Assembly: GCF_001598055.1 (NCBI RefSeq)
Contig: NZ_CP014844.1
Location: forward strand, 4,305,642 to 4,369,641
DNA from: Cupriavidus nantongensis
Lineage (GTDB): Bacteria > Pseudomonadota > Gammaproteobacteria > Burkholderiales > Burkholderiaceae
Reading direction: 5' to 3'
DNA length: 64,000 nucleotides
Shown here piece by piece: positions 18,672 to 29,618 of this stretch. Position numbers and translations under genes: made by a program. The notes under the pieces are model-generated. The model saw nothing but the letters and a program-made list of their open reading frames with translations, ran no database searches and was not told the DNA's origin. Position 1 is the first letter of the stretch; the number at the start of each line of letters is the position of its first letter.

Positions 18672-19214
18672 ATGATGAGTGCCGAACAGGCCCGCGAGCT
18701 GTGGGCCAATTCCGAAGAAATCGTCTCCGCCGCGGAAGTCCAGGCGTCGCTGGACCGCATGGCCGCCGACATCACCGCCAGGATGGGCAATGACTTCCCG
18801 CTGGTGCTGTCGGTGATGGGCGGCGCGGTGGTCTTCACCGGCATGCTGCTGCCCAAGCTGGCGTTCCCGCTGGAGTTCGACTACATCCACCTCTCGCGCT
18901 ACAACAACAAGACCGTCGGCGGCGAGATGCAGTGGCGCGTGGCCCCGCGCGAATCGGTCAAGGACCGCGTGGTGCTGGTGCTGGACGACATCCTGGATGA
19001 AGGCGAGACCATGGCCGCGATCCGCCAGCGCATCATGGACATGGGCGCCAAGGAATTCCACGCCGCGGTGCTGTGCGAGAAGACGCTGAGCAAGGCCAAG
19101 CCCATGCATCCGGATTTCTGCGGCTTTGCGGTGCCGGACCGCTATGTGTTCGGCTGCGGCATGGATGCGAAGGGCTATTGGCGGAACCTGGATTCGATCC
19201 GGGCGCTGGTTTGA
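18672..19214 (+). CDS. hpt: Hypoxanthine(-guanine) phosphoribosyltransferase
   Basis: A 180-residue purine-salvage enzyme that joins hypoxanthine or guanine to PRPP. The PRPP-binding motif is VVLVLDDILDEGETM, and the flexible loop and dimer strand LSRYNNKTVGGEMQW are typical of the Hpt/HPRT family. AGGAAAG lies 8 bases before the double ATG at 18672/18675. It is 54 bases downstream of ffh on the same strand, so it may share the transcript. A REP-like hairpin follows. Confidence 0.88.
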   Translation: MMSAEQARELWANSEEIVSAAEVQASLDRMAADITARMGNDFPLVLSVMGGAVVFTGMLLPKLAFPLEFDYIHLSRYNNKTVGGEMQWRVAPRESVKDRVVLVLDDILDEGETMAAIRQRIMDMGAKEFHAAVLCEKTLSKAKPMHPDFCGFAVPDRYVFGCGMDAKGYWRNLDSIRALV

Positions 19215-19235
19215 TCTAGCTGGACTGATGGTTTG

Positions 19236-19264
19236 CTCCCCTCTTCCGCAAGCGGAGAGGGGAG
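19236..19264. repeat. REP-like palindrome between hpt and lysE
   Basis: CTCCCCTCTTCCGC-AA-GCGGAGAGGGGAG, a nearly perfect palindrome with one extra base. It is related to the copy interrupted by the IS110 element at 6668-7911. It lies between convergent genes and could also work as a terminator for hpt. Confidence 0.75.
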
Positions 19265-19272
19265 AAAAAGCG

Positions 19273-19896
19273 TTACGCCTGGTGTGTCCCCAAAATTGGC
19301 CACAGCGACGCCAGCAGCAACACCGCCATCCCGATATTGAACGCCCGCAGCACCTTCGGCCGCGCCAGCCAGCGCCGCAGCGCCGAGCCGCACAAGGCCC
19401 ACATCGCCACGCTGGGCAGGTTCACCACCCCGAAGATCCCGGACAGCAGCAGCACGTTGAGCCACAAGTTGCCGTGCAGCACATAGGTGCTGCACGCACC
19501 CACCGCCATCACCCAGGCCTTGGGATTGACCCACTGGAACGCCGCGGCGGCCCAGAAGCCCATCGGCCGCGCCACCTGCTGGTCCTGCACGCCGCCGGCG
19601 GTGGCCAGCTTCCACGCCAGCCAGACCAGGTAGACCGTCGCCACCACGCGCAGCACTTGCCAGGTCCACGGGAAGGCATGGAACAGCGACCCCAGACCCA
19701 GCCCGACCAGCCCCACCATCAGCGCGAAGCCGATGCTGACACCGAGCAGGTGCGGCACCGTACGCACGAAGCCGAAGTTCACGCCGGAGGCGAGCAGCAT
19801 CGTGTTGTTCGGACCGGGGGTGATCGACGACACCAGGGCAAAGCCGGCAAAGGCGGCGAAGACACCGGTGCCGGCGGCGAGTTGGGACACTTCCAT
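19273..19896 (-). CDS. LysE/RhtB family amino-acid exporter
   Basis: A 207-residue inner-membrane protein of six predicted helices. The family signature is SSITPGPNNTMLLASGVNFG near the N-terminus and AFQWVNPKAWVMAVGA in the middle. These proteins export basic or neutral amino acids or related metabolites; the substrate here is unknown. I chose the ATG at 19896 because TTGGAG lies nine bases upstream; an upstream TTG at 19908 is less likely. A palindromic operator-like site lies about 57 bases upstream. Confidence 0.88.
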   Translation of the reverse strand: MEVSQLAAGTGVFAAFAGFALVSSITPGPNNTMLLASGVNFGFVRTVPHLLGVSIGFALMVGLVGLGLGSLFHAFPWTWQVLRVVATVYLVWLAWKLATAGGVQDQQVARPMGFWAAAAFQWVNPKAWVMAVGACSTYVLHGNLWLNVLLLSGIFGVVNLPSVAMWALCGSALRRWLARPKVLRAFNIGMAVLLLASLWPILGTHQA

Positions 19897-19952
19897 GACT
19901 GACTCCAAGGGGGACTCATCTGTTTTCGGGAAATCAGTCTACGGTCACTTAA

Positions 19953-19970
19953 CGGTACAGTACCGGTACA
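19953..19970. promoter_or_regulatory. Operator-like dyad upstream of lysE-type gene
   Basis: CGGTACAGTACCG is a perfect odd palindrome, and GGTACA recurs exactly 11 bases on (19954 and 19965), one helical turn. Direct repeats at one-turn spacing suit a dimeric regulator such as a MocR/GntR-type protein. No such gene is in the window. Confidence 0.45.
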
Positions 19971-20021
19971 CTTTGAGGGAAATACGCCGATACAGGATCG
20001 CCCACTCCGGAGGCAATCGGC

Positions 20022-20693
20022 TCAACCCAGCGCGTGCCACGCGACGCCCAGCGCCAGCAGCCACAGCACGGCCCCGGTCAGGCGCTCGACCCACCGTACC
20101 GAACGCCCGAAGCGCGCGGCAATCGCCGGATGCCCGATGCCGTAGGCCACCAGCAGGTCCCAGCCGAGCACGACCGCGAACATCCAGATCCCATAGGCCA
20201 GTTGTACGCCCGGCGGCGTGCGGCTGGCGGCCAGCACCGAGAACAGGCTGGCGTAGAACAGGCCGTTCTTCGGGTTCAGCACGGCGGACAGGAAGCCGCT
20301 GGCAAGCTGGGCCAGCCGGGCTGCGGGCGCGGGCCTCGCGGCAGCATCGGCAGCATTGGCCGCCGGAATCGACAGTTCGCCGGAGGCGTTCAGCAGGCGC
20401 CAGCCCAGCCACGCCAGGTAGGCACAGCCGGCCCACTGCAACGCCGCGAACAGTAGCGGCGAATCCCGCATCGCGGCCACGCCGGCCAGCGCCAGGCCGA
20501 TAAAGACGCCGTTGCCCAGCGCAATTCCCAGGCATACGGCGCCGGCGCGCCGCGGCCCGTGCAGCAGCGCGCTGCGCACCACCAGGAAGAAGTCCGGCCC
20601 CGGACTGAGCAGCGCCAGCGCATGCGCGCCGGCCACCATGGCGAATTGCTGCCACGGCAATGCCCCCGGGGCGAGATCGAAGACCATGTCCAT
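20022..20693 (-). CDS. LysE/RhtB family exporter, second copy
   Basis: A 223-residue inner-membrane protein with LLSPGPDFFLVVRSALLHG and SGFLSAVLNPKNGLFYASLF, both standard in the LysE/RhtB family. It lies 88 bases downstream of an AraC-family gene on the same strand, a common regulator-exporter pairing, so its expression is probably controlled by that protein in response to an amino acid or analogue. It is not a close copy of the neighbouring LysE: the spacing is alike but the residues differ throughout. Confidence 0.88.
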   Translation of the reverse strand: MDMVFDLAPGALPWQQFAMVAGAHALALLSPGPDFFLVVRSALLHGPRRAGAVCLGIALGNGVFIGLALAGVAAMRDSPLLFAALQWAGCAYLAWLGWRLLNASGELSIPAANAADAAARPAPAARLAQLASGFLSAVLNPKNGLFYASLFSVLAASRTPPGVQLAYGIWMFAVVLGWDLLVAYGIGHPAIAARFGRSVRWVERLTGAVLWLLALGVAWHALG

Positions 20694-20781
20694 GCCGACC
20701 CTCCGTAAAGAGTCCGCAGTGTGGTGCGCACCGCGGTGGCCGGTCTTGAAGAAAGTTGCGGTGTGGCGCCAGGCCGGCGCC

Positions 20782-21654
20782 TCAGGCGGCGCGCTGGTAC
20801 CCGCGCGGCGTCATGGCCACGCGCTGCTTGAAGGCGCGCTGGAAGTGGCTCTGGTCGGCAAACCCCAGCGCCAGCGCGACGTCGGCCAGCGCCGCGCCCT
20901 GCCGCAGCAGGCGGCGCCCGTGCTGGATGCGCAGGTCGAGCTGGTAGGCGTGCGGCGTCATGCCGGTTTCGGCGCGGAAGGCCCGCACCAGGTGGTAGCG
21001 GCTCAGGCCGCAGGCGCGCGCCAGTTCGGCCAGCGGCAGCCGCTCGGCATGGCGTTCGCGCAGCAGCTCGCACAACTGCGCCACGCGGGCGGAGACGGCG
21101 GCCGGTACCGGCAGCGTCCGGGCGCTTGCGCCGGTGTCGATGGCGGCATGCAGATCGCCGATGAAGGCCACCAGCGCGGCCTCTTTCTCGACGCTGTCGG
21201 CAGGCGAGAACAGCATGCGGTTCAACCCGCAGACCAGCCCGTAGACCGACGGCGAGGTCATCACGCGGGCCGGCAGCCAGGCCCGCGCCGCGCTGTCCTC
21301 GTCCAGCACGGCCGCGGCCCACGCCGGGTCGAAATGCAGCATCTGGTAGCTCCAGCGCCCGTCCGGCTCCGGATTGCAGGCATGGACCTGCTGCGCCGGG
21401 ATCACCACCACCGCGCCCGGCCCGAGCACCGCGTTTTCATCGCCGCAGGCAAAGCGGCTGGCGCCGCCGTCGACGGCGCCGACCGACAGGGTGGGATGGC
21501 TATGCGGCAGGTAGCTGGCGCTGCTGTGGCTGGCGCGCCGGCTTTCGGCAAACGGCAGCGCGGGATCGGCCCACCAGCGGCTGGCGGCCGGGGCCGCCGG
21601 TGCATCCGCGGGCAGGCTCACGCCGCGCTGCGGTACGGCCGTTCGCGCAGCCAT
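20782..21654 (-). CDS. AraC family transcriptional regulator
   Basis: About 290 residues: an N-terminal cupin-like sensor (YLPHSHPTLSVGAVDGG, GAVVVIPAQQVHAC) and a C-terminal double helix-turn-helix (LAELARACGLSRYHLVRAF, VALALGFADQSHFQRAFKQ, then TPRGYQ). The start is ambiguous: ATG 21654 overlaps the upstream oxygenase gene by 37 bases, whereas a GTG at 21621 forms a 4-base GTGA overlap with its stop. Either way the two genes are coupled. The downstream LysE exporter is the likely target. Confidence 0.85.
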   Translation of the reverse strand: MAARTAVPQRGVSLPADAPAAPAASRWWADPALPFAESRRASHSSASYLPHSHPTLSVGAVDGGASRFACGDENAVLGPGAVVVIPAQQVHACNPEPDGRWSYQMLHFDPAWAAAVLDEDSAARAWLPARVMTSPSVYGLVCGLNRMLFSPADSVEKEAALVAFIGDLHAAIDTGASARTLPVPAAVSARVAQLCELLRERHAERLPLAELARACGLSRYHLVRAFRAETGMTPHAYQLDLRIQHGRRLLRQGAALADVALALGFADQSHFQRAFKQRVAMTPRGYQRAA

Positions 21655-22508
21655 TTGGTGGCGATCCACTTTTCGCCGGCGGCCACCGGCAGGCCCGCGT
21701 GCAGGGTGCGGTCATCGAGCGTGCCGTCGGGCAGCAGGTAGCTGAAGTAGACCGCGTTGCCCTTGACCGGCGCCACCTCCAGGCCTACGCGCGGGAACGC
21801 GGTGGCGCCGCCCGCCTCGGGCGTGTTCAGGTAGATCACCAGGGTGGCGATGCGCTGGCCGCCGACGGACAGCTGGCGCGCTTCGCCGGGGCGCTGCGGG
21901 TTGAAGTAGTCGAAGTGCGGCTGGTATTCGCCGCCCGGCTTGTAGTTGAGGATCTGCAGCCCTTCGCCGTGCTCGGCCGGCACCCCGGTGACCGCGGCGA
22001 TGCGGGCCTCGATGCGCGCGATCAGGGCGTGCTCGGCCACCTGGAACATCGCGCCCATGCTGGTGCGGGCGTCGATCAGGTTCTCGTCGCCGGTGTCGGG
22101 ATTGACCACCGGCGAGCGCGCCAGCCGGCCGCGCGACAGCGCCACCAGCGCATCGCATTCGTCGTCGCTCAGCAGCTGCTGGAACAGCTGCACCTGGGGC
22201 GACGCCAGCCGGAACAGCACCGGCACGCGGCGGTCGCCGCCGTCGGCGGCGTAGACCGCGGGCGTGCCGGCCGCCGCGGGTTCAGCTGGCGCGGGCCGTG
22301 CCGGCGCCGCGCCGCCGGTGTCCCGGGCAAACGCCGCGGCCACCGACCGGCGCGCGAAGGCGTCGTCGTAGCCCGAGCGCAGCATCGACAGCACCAGCGC
22401 ATCGGCTGCAAACCCCTGGGCGATATGCCGGGCCAGCCATTGTTCGAGTTCGGGCGAGGATTCGGTGTAGCCGGCCTTGCCGCCGGCAACGGATGCTTCG
22501 CGGATCAT
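21618..22508 (-). CDS. 2-oxoglutarate/Fe(II) oxygenase, prolyl 4-hydroxylase alpha-like
   Basis: A 296-residue protein. The C-terminal double-stranded beta-helix domain carries the iron facial triad HFDYF and the distal His in TLHAGLPV, and the 2-oxoglutarate-binding Lys in GEKWIATKW. The N-terminal 100 residues hold a helical segment of unknown role. Bacterial relatives hydroxylate prolyl or other residues; the substrate here is unknown. Its ATG overlaps the stop of the upstream lytic transglycosylase by four bases, and its stop overlaps the downstream AraC gene. Confidence 0.85.
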   Translation of the reverse strand: MIREASVAGGKAGYTESSPELEQWLARHIAQGFAADALVLSMLRSGYDDAFARRSVAAAFARDTGGAAPARPAPAEPAAAGTPAVYAADGGDRRVPVLFRLASPQVQLFQQLLSDDECDALVALSRGRLARSPVVNPDTGDENLIDARTSMGAMFQVAEHALIARIEARIAAVTGVPAEHGEGLQILNYKPGGEYQPHFDYFNPQRPGEARQLSVGGQRIATLVIYLNTPEAGGATAFPRVGLEVAPVKGNAVYFSYLLPDGTLDDRTLHAGLPVAAGEKWIATKWLRERPYRSAA

Positions 22509-23266
22509 GACGGATTGGCTGCGACGCGCTGCGACGAGAACGGGTTGCGGGCAGGCGGCTCGGCCACCGGCGCGCGCGGGCGCGACGGCGCGATCTCAGG
22601 ATCGCCGGCCACCGTGACGGTGGCTTCGGAATACTGCCAGCGCTTCCACGCCGCCAGCACCGCGTTGGGATATTCCGGGCGGCCGCGGCTGCCGTTGTAG
22701 CGGCCGAGCGCCAGGTACAGGTCGCCCTGCTCGCGGTCCAGGTAATAGCGCAGGATGGTGCAGCCGTAGCGCAGGTTGCTCTGCAGGTGGAACAGCTTGC
22801 GCGCGTCGCTGTCGCCGATGGTGCGCACCCAGAACGGCATCACCTGCATCAGCCCGCGCGCGCCGGCCGAGCTGATCGCGTACTTGCGGAAGTTGCTTTC
22901 GACCTGGATCAGGCCCAGCACCAGCGCCGGCTCCAGGCCGGCGCGCTTGGCTTCGTAGTAGGCCACCTCGATCAGCTCGACCCGCACCTGCGGCTCGGGG
23001 ATGCGCGAGGCCAGCCGCGCCGACATCTCGCCCAGCCACTTCAGGTAGGCCAGGCGCTCGCCGCCGGACGCGAACACCGGCCGCAGCGGCCGGTCATCGG
23101 CAATGGCCGCGGCCAGCGCGCCGCGAACGGAATCGGCCAGGTCTTCTTCCTTCTGCGCGCCGGCGTGCGCCGCCGTGGCCGCCACGGCCAGCAGCGCCAC
23201 CAGCAGCGCGCCCGCCAGGCGGCGGGCGGCGGCAGTTGCGGCGGTCAGGCCGCGGACGGCGCGCAT
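22505..23266 (-). CDS. Secreted SLT-type lytic transglycosylase
   Basis: A 253-residue protein with a signal peptide (LAGALLVALLAVAATAAHAG). Its soluble lytic transglycosylase domain has the catalytic Glu in LIQVESNFRKYAIS, then SAGARGLMQVMPFW and ALGRYNGSRG. It cleaves peptidoglycan strands in the periplasm to give 1,6-anhydromuropeptides. The proS stop is 5 bases upstream, so it belongs to the proS transcript. It is coupled by ATGA to the oxygenase gene. Confidence 0.9.
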   Translation of the reverse strand: MRAVRGLTAATAAARRLAGALLVALLAVAATAAHAGAQKEEDLADSVRGALAAAIADDRPLRPVFASGGERLAYLKWLGEMSARLASRIPEPQVRVELIEVAYYEAKRAGLEPALVLGLIQVESNFRKYAISSAGARGLMQVMPFWVRTIGDSDARKLFHLQSNLRYGCTILRYYLDREQGDLYLALGRYNGSRGRPEYPNAVLAAWKRWQYSEATVTVAGDPEIAPSRPRAPVAEPPARNPFSSQRVAANPS

Positions 23267-23271
23267 GGGGC

Positions 23272-24993
23272 TCAGTTCGCCAGCAGGTTGCGCACGTGGG
23301 CGACCACCTCGGCCACGCCGACGGCGGTGGCCTGCGCGTCGCGCCGGCCCTGGTACTCGACCTTGCCTTCCTTCAGGCCGCGGTCGCCCACCACCACGCG
23401 GTGCGGCACGCCGATCAGCTCCCAGTCGGCAAACATCACGCCCGGGCGCTCGCCGCGATCGTCGAGGATCACGTCGACGCCGGCCGCCAGCAGCTCGGCA
23501 TGGATGCGGTCGGCCTCGGCCTTGACGGCCTCGGAGCGGTCGTAGCCCACCGGGCAGATCACCACCGCGAACGGGGCGATCGCGGCCGGCCAGATGATGC
23601 CGCGCTCGTCGAAGTTCTGCTCGATCGCCGCGCCCAGGATGCGGGTGATGCCGATGCCGTAGCAGCCCATCTGCATCGGCTGGGTCTTGCCGTTCTCGTC
23701 GAGGAAGGTCGCGTTCATCGATTCCGAGTAGCGCGTGCCCAGCATGAACACGTGGCCCACCTCGATGCCGCGGCAGATTTCCAGCGTGCCCTGGCCGTCC
23801 GGCGAGGCGTCGCCCGCCACCACGTTACGCAGGTCGGCCACGATCGGCTCGGGCAGGTCGCGGCCCCAGTTGACGCCGGTGTAGTGGTAGTCGCGGTAGT
23901 TGGCGCCGCAGACGAAGTCGCTCATGTTGGCGACGGTGCGGTCGGCCACCACCTTGACCGGCTTCTTCATGTCGATCGGGCCAAGGTAGCCCGGCGGCGA
24001 GCCGAACGCCTCGACGATCTCGTTCTCGGTGGCGAAGCGGAAATCGGCCAGCCCCGGCACCTTGGAGGCCTTGACCTCGTTCAGCTCGTGGTCGGCGCGG
24101 ATCAGCAGCAGCCAGATCTGGGTGCCGGCGTCGCCGTCGGTGGCCAGCACGATCGACTTGACGTTGGTCTCGAGCGGCAGGTTCAGGAATTCCGCCACCT
24201 GCTCGCACTTGACCTTCTCCGGGGTGAAGGTCTTGACCAGGTCCTGCTTGGGCGCGGCGCGCTCGGCCAGCAGCGGCAGCGCCTCGGCGGCCTCCATGTT
24301 GGCGGCGTAGGCCGAGGTCGGGCAATAGACGATGGCGTCTTCGCCGGTGTCGGCGATCACGTGGAACTCATGCGAGCCCGAGCCACCGATGGCGCCGTTG
24401 TCGGCCGCCACGGCGCGGAATTCCAGCCCGAAGCGGCGGAAGATGCGCACGTAGGCCTCGTACATGTTCTCGTACGACTTGCGCAGGCCGTCGGTGTCGC
24501 GGTCGAAGGAATAGGCGTCCTTCATGGTGAACTCGCGCCCGCGCATGATGCCGAAGCGCGGCCGGCGCTCGTCGCGGAACTTGGTCTGGATCTGGTAGAA
24601 ATTGAGCGGCAGCTGCTTGTAGCTGCGGATTTCCGAGCGGGCGATATCGGTCACGACCTCTTCGGAGGTGGGCTGCACCGCGAAGTCGCGCTCATGGCGG
24701 TCCTTCAGGCGCAGCAGCTCGGGGCCCATCTTGTCCCAGCGGCCGGTCTCCTGCCACAGTTCGGCCGGCTGGATCACCGGCATCGACAGCTCCACCGCGC
24801 CGGCGCGGTTCATTTCCTCGCGCACGATGTTCTCCACCTTGCGGATCACGCGCAGGCCGACCGGCATGTAGGTGTAGATGCCGGCGCCCAGCTTCTTGAT
24901 CATGCCGGCGCGCATCATCAGCTTGTGCGAAACGATTTCCGCGTCGGCGGGCGCTTCCTTGAGGGTGGAAATGAAGAATTGCGAGGCTTTCAT
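23272..24993 (-). CDS. proS: Prolyl-tRNA synthetase
   Basis: A 573-residue class II synthetase of the bacterial type with an inserted editing (INS) domain between motifs 2 and 3. Recognisable stretches are [15 protein letters not shown] at the start, [12 protein letters not shown], the motif 2 region [17 protein letters not shown], and ARYSES-like motif 3 context [14 protein letters not shown], with the anticodon-binding domain at the C-terminus. The start is the ATG at 24993; an open frame continues upstream but without homology. It heads a run of overlapping minus-strand genes (transglycosylase, oxygenase, AraC, LysE). Divergent from rppH. Confidence 0.97.
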   Translation of the reverse strand: MKASQFFISTLKEAPADAEIVSHKLMMRAGMIKKLGAGIYTYMPVGLRVIRKVENIVREEMNRAGAVELSMPVIQPAELWQETGRWDKMGPELLRLKDRHERDFAVQPTSEEVVTDIARSEIRSYKQLPLNFYQIQTKFRDERRPRFGIMRGREFTMKDAYSFDRDTDGLRKSYENMYEAYVRIFRRFGLEFRAVAADNGAIGGSGSHEFHVIADTGEDAIVYCPTSAYAANMEAAEALPLLAERAAPKQDLVKTFTPEKVKCEQVAEFLNLPLETNVKSIVLATDGDAGTQIWLLLIRADHELNEVKASKVPGLADFRFATENEIVEAFGSPPGYLGPIDMKKPVKVVADRTVANMSDFVCGANYRDYHYTGVNWGRDLPEPIVADLRNVVAGDASPDGQGTLEICRGIEVGHVFMLGTRYSESMNATFLDENGKTQPMQMGCYGIGITRILGAAIEQNFDERGIIWPAAIAPFAVVICPVGYDRSEAVKAEADRIHAELLAAGVDVILDDRGERPGVMFADWELIGVPHRVVVGDRGLKEGKVEYQGRRDAQATAVGVAEVVAHVRNLLAN

Positions 24994-25148
24994 CCGTAAT
25001 TTCTCTCTGGGCCGCCGCGGTCGGAAAAATCCGTCCCGGCACAATCCGGCGGGCCGGCGGCGCTGAATTATGCGCACGCGCCTGAAACTGCCCTTCCGCT
25101 CGGGGAAAACCACCATCCCCGGGTCCGGGCCCGGCTGCGCGCTTCCTT

Positions 25149-25154
25149 TATAAT
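25149..25154 (+). promoter_or_regulatory. -10 element (TATAAT) of the rppH promoter
   Basis: A perfect TATAAT 33 bases before the rppH start. No good -35 is seen at 16-18 bases upstream, so an activator or a weak -35 is needed. The ribosome site GAGG is at 25175-25178. Confidence 0.5.
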
Positions 25155-25186
25155 CAGCGTAATTCTAAAGGATTCGAGGTGCAGTC

Positions 25187-25870
25187 ATGCTCGATCGTGA
25201 AGGCTTTCGCCCGAACGTCGGCATCATCCTCCTCAACGCAAGAAACGAGGTTTTCTGGGGCAAGCGAATCGGCGAACACTCCTGGCAGTTTCCGCAGGGC
25301 GGCATCAAGTACGGCGAAACGCCGGAACAGGCCATGTACCGCGAACTGCATGAGGAAATCGGCCTGCTTCCGGAGCACGTCAGGATCGTCGGTCGCACGC
25401 GCGACTGGCTGCGTTACGAGGTGCCGGACAAGTTCATCCGCCGCGAGATCCGCGGCCACTACAAGGGCCAGAAGCAAATCTGGTTCCTGCTGCGCATGGC
25501 CGGCAGGGACTGCGACATCCACCTGCGCGCCACCGAGCACCCGGAGTTCGACGCCTGGCGCTGGAGCCATTACTGGGTGCCGCTCGAGGCCGTGATCGAG
25601 TTCAAGCGCGATGTCTACCAGATGGCGCTGACGGAATTGTCGCGCTTCCTGAACCGGCACCCGCGCGTGCCGCTGAGCCCGTATGGCACGCACGGCAACC
25701 ATGGCGCCCACGGCGTGCACGGTCGCCACGGCGGTCCGCGCGGCCAGGCGCTGAGCCGCGCCCAGGCCGCGCAGCAGGCCGACGCCGACGGCAATGCCGA
25801 AGCCCCGGCCGCGGCCGACTACGTTTCGCCGGCGACGCCGGTATCCACTTCACGGAGCACTGATGACTAG
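25187..25870 (+). CDS. rppH: RNA pyrophosphohydrolase RppH (Nudix)
   Basis: A 227-residue Nudix hydrolase that removes pyrophosphate from the 5' end of mRNA, opening it to RNase E decay. The start [17 protein letters not shown] and the Nudix box [20 protein letters not shown] match RppH closely, as do WFLLRM and [14 protein letters not shown]. After about residue 160 there is an extra C-terminal tail with a His-Gly repeat ([16 protein letters not shown]) and an Ala-rich end, absent from the E. coli enzyme. It overlaps the following lipoprotein gene by eight bases. A TATAAT promoter element is upstream. Confidence 0.95.
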   Translation: MLDREGFRPNVGIILLNARNEVFWGKRIGEHSWQFPQGGIKYGETPEQAMYRELHEEIGLLPEHVRIVGRTRDWLRYEVPDKFIRREIRGHYKGQKQIWFLLRMAGRDCDIHLRATEHPEFDAWRWSHYWVPLEAVIEFKRDVYQMALTELSRFLNRHPRVPLSPYGTHGNHGAHGVHGRHGGPRGQALSRAQAAQQADADGNAEAPAAADYVSPATPVSTSRSTDD

Positions 25871-26444
25871 TTTGACCGGCGTGGGCCGCCGCGGCGGCCT
25901 GGGCGCTGCCGCATTGCTGCTTGCCGCGGCCAGCCTGGCGCTGGCCGGCTGCAAGACCACCGGCAAGGAGATGGCCGAGGAAGAAAGCACCTGGAACAAC
26001 CCGTTCGCGCCCAAGACCTTCGAGGAAGCCAAGGCCATGCTGCCGCCCTTGCCGCAAGAGGCCAACCTGATTCCGTTCTCGGTGTCGGGCACCGGCACGC
26101 TGTCGTTCGCGGTGGACAGCAAGTCCATTTCGGTGGGCAAGGACAATGTGGTGCGCTATACCGTGGTCACCACCAGCCAGAGCGGCGCCCGCAACGTGAC
26201 TTTCGAAGGCATGCGCTGCGACGCATTCGAGCGCAAGCTGTACGCCACCCTGCCCCCCGGCGCCGCCGAATGGGTGCCCAACAGCAGCGACTACGGCGAG
26301 ACCTGGCACCGCATGCAGACCGGTGTCCGCAACGCCTATGCTGCCACGCTCGCGATCGATTTCTTCTGCGAGGGCCGCACCGTCGCCGGCAAGCCCGCGG
26401 ACATGGTGCGCGAGCTGCAATCGCGCGCGCCGAGCAAACGCTGA
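25863..26444 (+). CDS. CNP1-like family lipoprotein
   Basis: A 193-residue protein with a lipoprotein signal ending in LALAGC (Cys about residue 30), so it is anchored in the outer or inner membrane facing the periplasm. The body fits the CNP1-like family first seen in Neisseria, with [19 protein letters not shown] and a second Cys in IDFFCEGR that may form a disulfide. Its ATG lies inside the last codons of rppH. A strong bidirectional terminator follows. Function unknown. Confidence 0.8.
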   Translation: MTSLTGVGRRGGLGAAALLLAAASLALAGCKTTGKEMAEEESTWNNPFAPKTFEEAKAMLPPLPQEANLIPFSVSGTGTLSFAVDSKSISVGKDNVVRYTVVTTSQSGARNVTFEGMRCDAFERKLYATLPPGAAEWVPNSSDYGETWHRMQTGVRNAYAATLAIDFFCEGRTVAGKPADMVRELQSRAPSKR

Positions 26445-26465
26445 GGCAACCGGTGCAGGCATAAA

Positions 26466-26502
26466 AAAAACGGCGGGACTGCCAGGCAGTCCCGCCGTTT
26501 TT
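26466..26502. terminator. Bidirectional Rho-independent terminator
   Basis: A perfect inverted repeat centred on 26484 (CGGCGGGACTGCC with its complement), flanked by an A-run on the left and TTTTT on the right. It serves both the CNP1-like gene (plus) and proB (minus), which converge here. Confidence 0.93.
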
Positions 26503-26513
26503 GCTTGCATCGC

Positions 26514-27632
26514 TCAGACCAGCACCAGGTTGTCGCGATGGATCAGCTCGGGCTCGTTCAGGTGGCCGAGCACGGATTCGATCTCGGACGACGGCTTGCG
26601 CGCGATCAGCCGCGACTCGGCGCTGGAATAGTTGGTGATGCCGCGCGCCACCTCCTTGCCCTGCGCATCGACGCAGGCGATCACCTCGCCGCGGGCGAAT
26701 TCGCCCTGCACCTCGACCACGCCGATCGGCAGCAGCGACTTGCCGCCGCCGGTCAGCTTCTCGACCGCGCCGTTGTCGATCACCACGCGGCCGCGCAGCT
26801 GCAGGTGGTCGGCCATCCATTGCTTGCGTGCCGTCAGCCGGCCGGTCGGCGCCAGCAGCTGGGTGCCAATGGCCTCGCCGGCGGCCAGGCGTTCCAGCAC
26901 ATTGGCCTCGCGGCCCGAGGCGATGGTGGTATGCGCACCAGACTTGGCTGCGCGCTTGGCCGCCAGGATCTTGGTCAGCATGCCGCCGCGCCCGATCGAG
27001 GTGCCGGCGCCGCCGGCCATCGCCTCCAGCTCGGGCGTGCCGGCCAGGGCCTCGTCGACGAACTGCGCGGCCGGGTCCTTGCGCGGATCGGCCGTGTACA
27101 GGCCGCGCTGGTCGGTCAGGATCACCAGCGCGTCGCCTTCGATCAGGTTGGTGACCAGCGCGCCCAGCGTGTCGTTGTCGCCGAACTTGATTTCGTCGGT
27201 GACCACGGTGTCGTTCTCGTTGATGATCGGCACCACGCCCAGCGACAGCAGCGTCAGCAGCGTCGAGCGGGCGTTCAGGTAGCGCTCGCGGTCGGCCAGG
27301 TCGGCGTGGGTGAGCAGCACCTGCGCGGTGCGGATGCCATAGCGGCCGAACTGGCTCTCGTAGACCTGCGCCAGCCCCATCTGGCCGACCGCGGCGGCGG
27401 CCTGCAGCTCATGGATTTCCTTCGGGCGGCGCGCCCAGCCGAGGCGCTGCATGCCTTCGGCAATGGCGCCGGAACTGACCAGCACCACTTCCTTGCCGGC
27501 CACGCGCAGCTTGGCGATCTGGGCCGCCCAGCGGGCGATGGCGTCGTGGTCCAGCCCCTTGCCGTCGTTGGTGACCAGGCTGGAGCCGACTTTGACGACG
27601 ATGCGCTTTGCCTGCGCGATGACCGATTGCAT
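26514..27632 (-). CDS. proB: Glutamate 5-kinase
   Basis: A 372-residue enzyme for the first step of proline synthesis, phosphorylating glutamate. The amino-acid kinase domain shows [25 protein letters not shown] and [18 protein letters not shown], followed by a C-terminal PUA domain ([14 protein letters not shown]...[10 protein letters not shown]). Proline feedback control is known for the family. The gene is 47 bases downstream of obgE on the same strand and ends at a strong shared terminator. Confidence 0.97.
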   Translation of the reverse strand: MQSVIAQAKRIVVKVGSSLVTNDGKGLDHDAIARWAAQIAKLRVAGKEVVLVSSGAIAEGMQRLGWARRPKEIHELQAAAAVGQMGLAQVYESQFGRYGIRTAQVLLTHADLADRERYLNARSTLLTLLSLGVVPIINENDTVVTDEIKFGDNDTLGALVTNLIEGDALVILTDQRGLYTADPRKDPAAQFVDEALAGTPELEAMAGGAGTSIGRGGMLTKILAAKRAAKSGAHTTIASGREANVLERLAAGEAIGTQLLAPTGRLTARKQWMADHLQLRGRVVIDNGAVEKLTGGGKSLLPIGVVEVQGEFARGEVIACVDAQGKEVARGITNYSSAESRLIARKPSSEIESVLGHLNEPELIHRDNLVLV

Positions 27633-27679
27633 GGTGGAAATCCTGTCTCCGGAGTTCGTTCGGAACCGCTGATTCTTGT

Positions 27680-29159
<1,480 letters not shown>

Positions 29160-29198
29160 GTCTTACTCCTGTCGCTTTACCGGATTACGCTCGATCGA

Positions 29199-29510
29199 TC
29201 AGGCAACGATCGCTTCGATGCGCAGTTCGGTGTAATTCTGACGATGGCCCTGACGCTTCTGGTAGTGCTTGCGACGGCGCATCTTGAAGATCTTCACCTT
29301 GTCGTGACGACCCTGGGAGATAACGGTAGCCTTGACGGAAGCCCCGCTCACCAGCGGCGTACCAAACTTGATTTGGTCGCCGGCGCCCACTGCGAGCACC
29401 TGGTCGAGCGTGATTTCTGCGCCAATGTCTGCCGGTATCTGTTCTACTTTCAGTTTTTCGCCAGCAGCAACCTTGTATTGCTTGCCGCCGGTTTTTACGA
29501 CCGCGTACAT
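29199..29510 (-). CDS. rplU: 50S ribosomal protein L21
   Basis: A 103-residue 23S rRNA-binding protein. The start [20 protein letters not shown] and the basic end [20 protein letters not shown] are typical. GAGAGG is placed seven bases before the ATG at 29510; longer open frames upstream are not used. Its promoter is about 110 bases upstream, leaving a long leader of the kind on which L21 regulation is known in other bacteria. Confidence 0.98.
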   Translation of the reverse strand: MYAVVKTGGKQYKVAAGEKLKVEQIPADIGAEITLDQVLAVGAGDQIKFGTPLVSGASVKATVISQGRHDKVKIFKMRRRKHYQKRQGHRQNYTELRIEAIVA

Positions 29511-29618
29511 TGTCGAACCTCTCGGATGTGAATAAAACGCCGAAGCCGCGCGATGCGGCCCGGTTATCTCCCACCGGCAAGGACCCGCAAGGCGAGCGAC
29601 TACCGGAGGAAACCGGGA

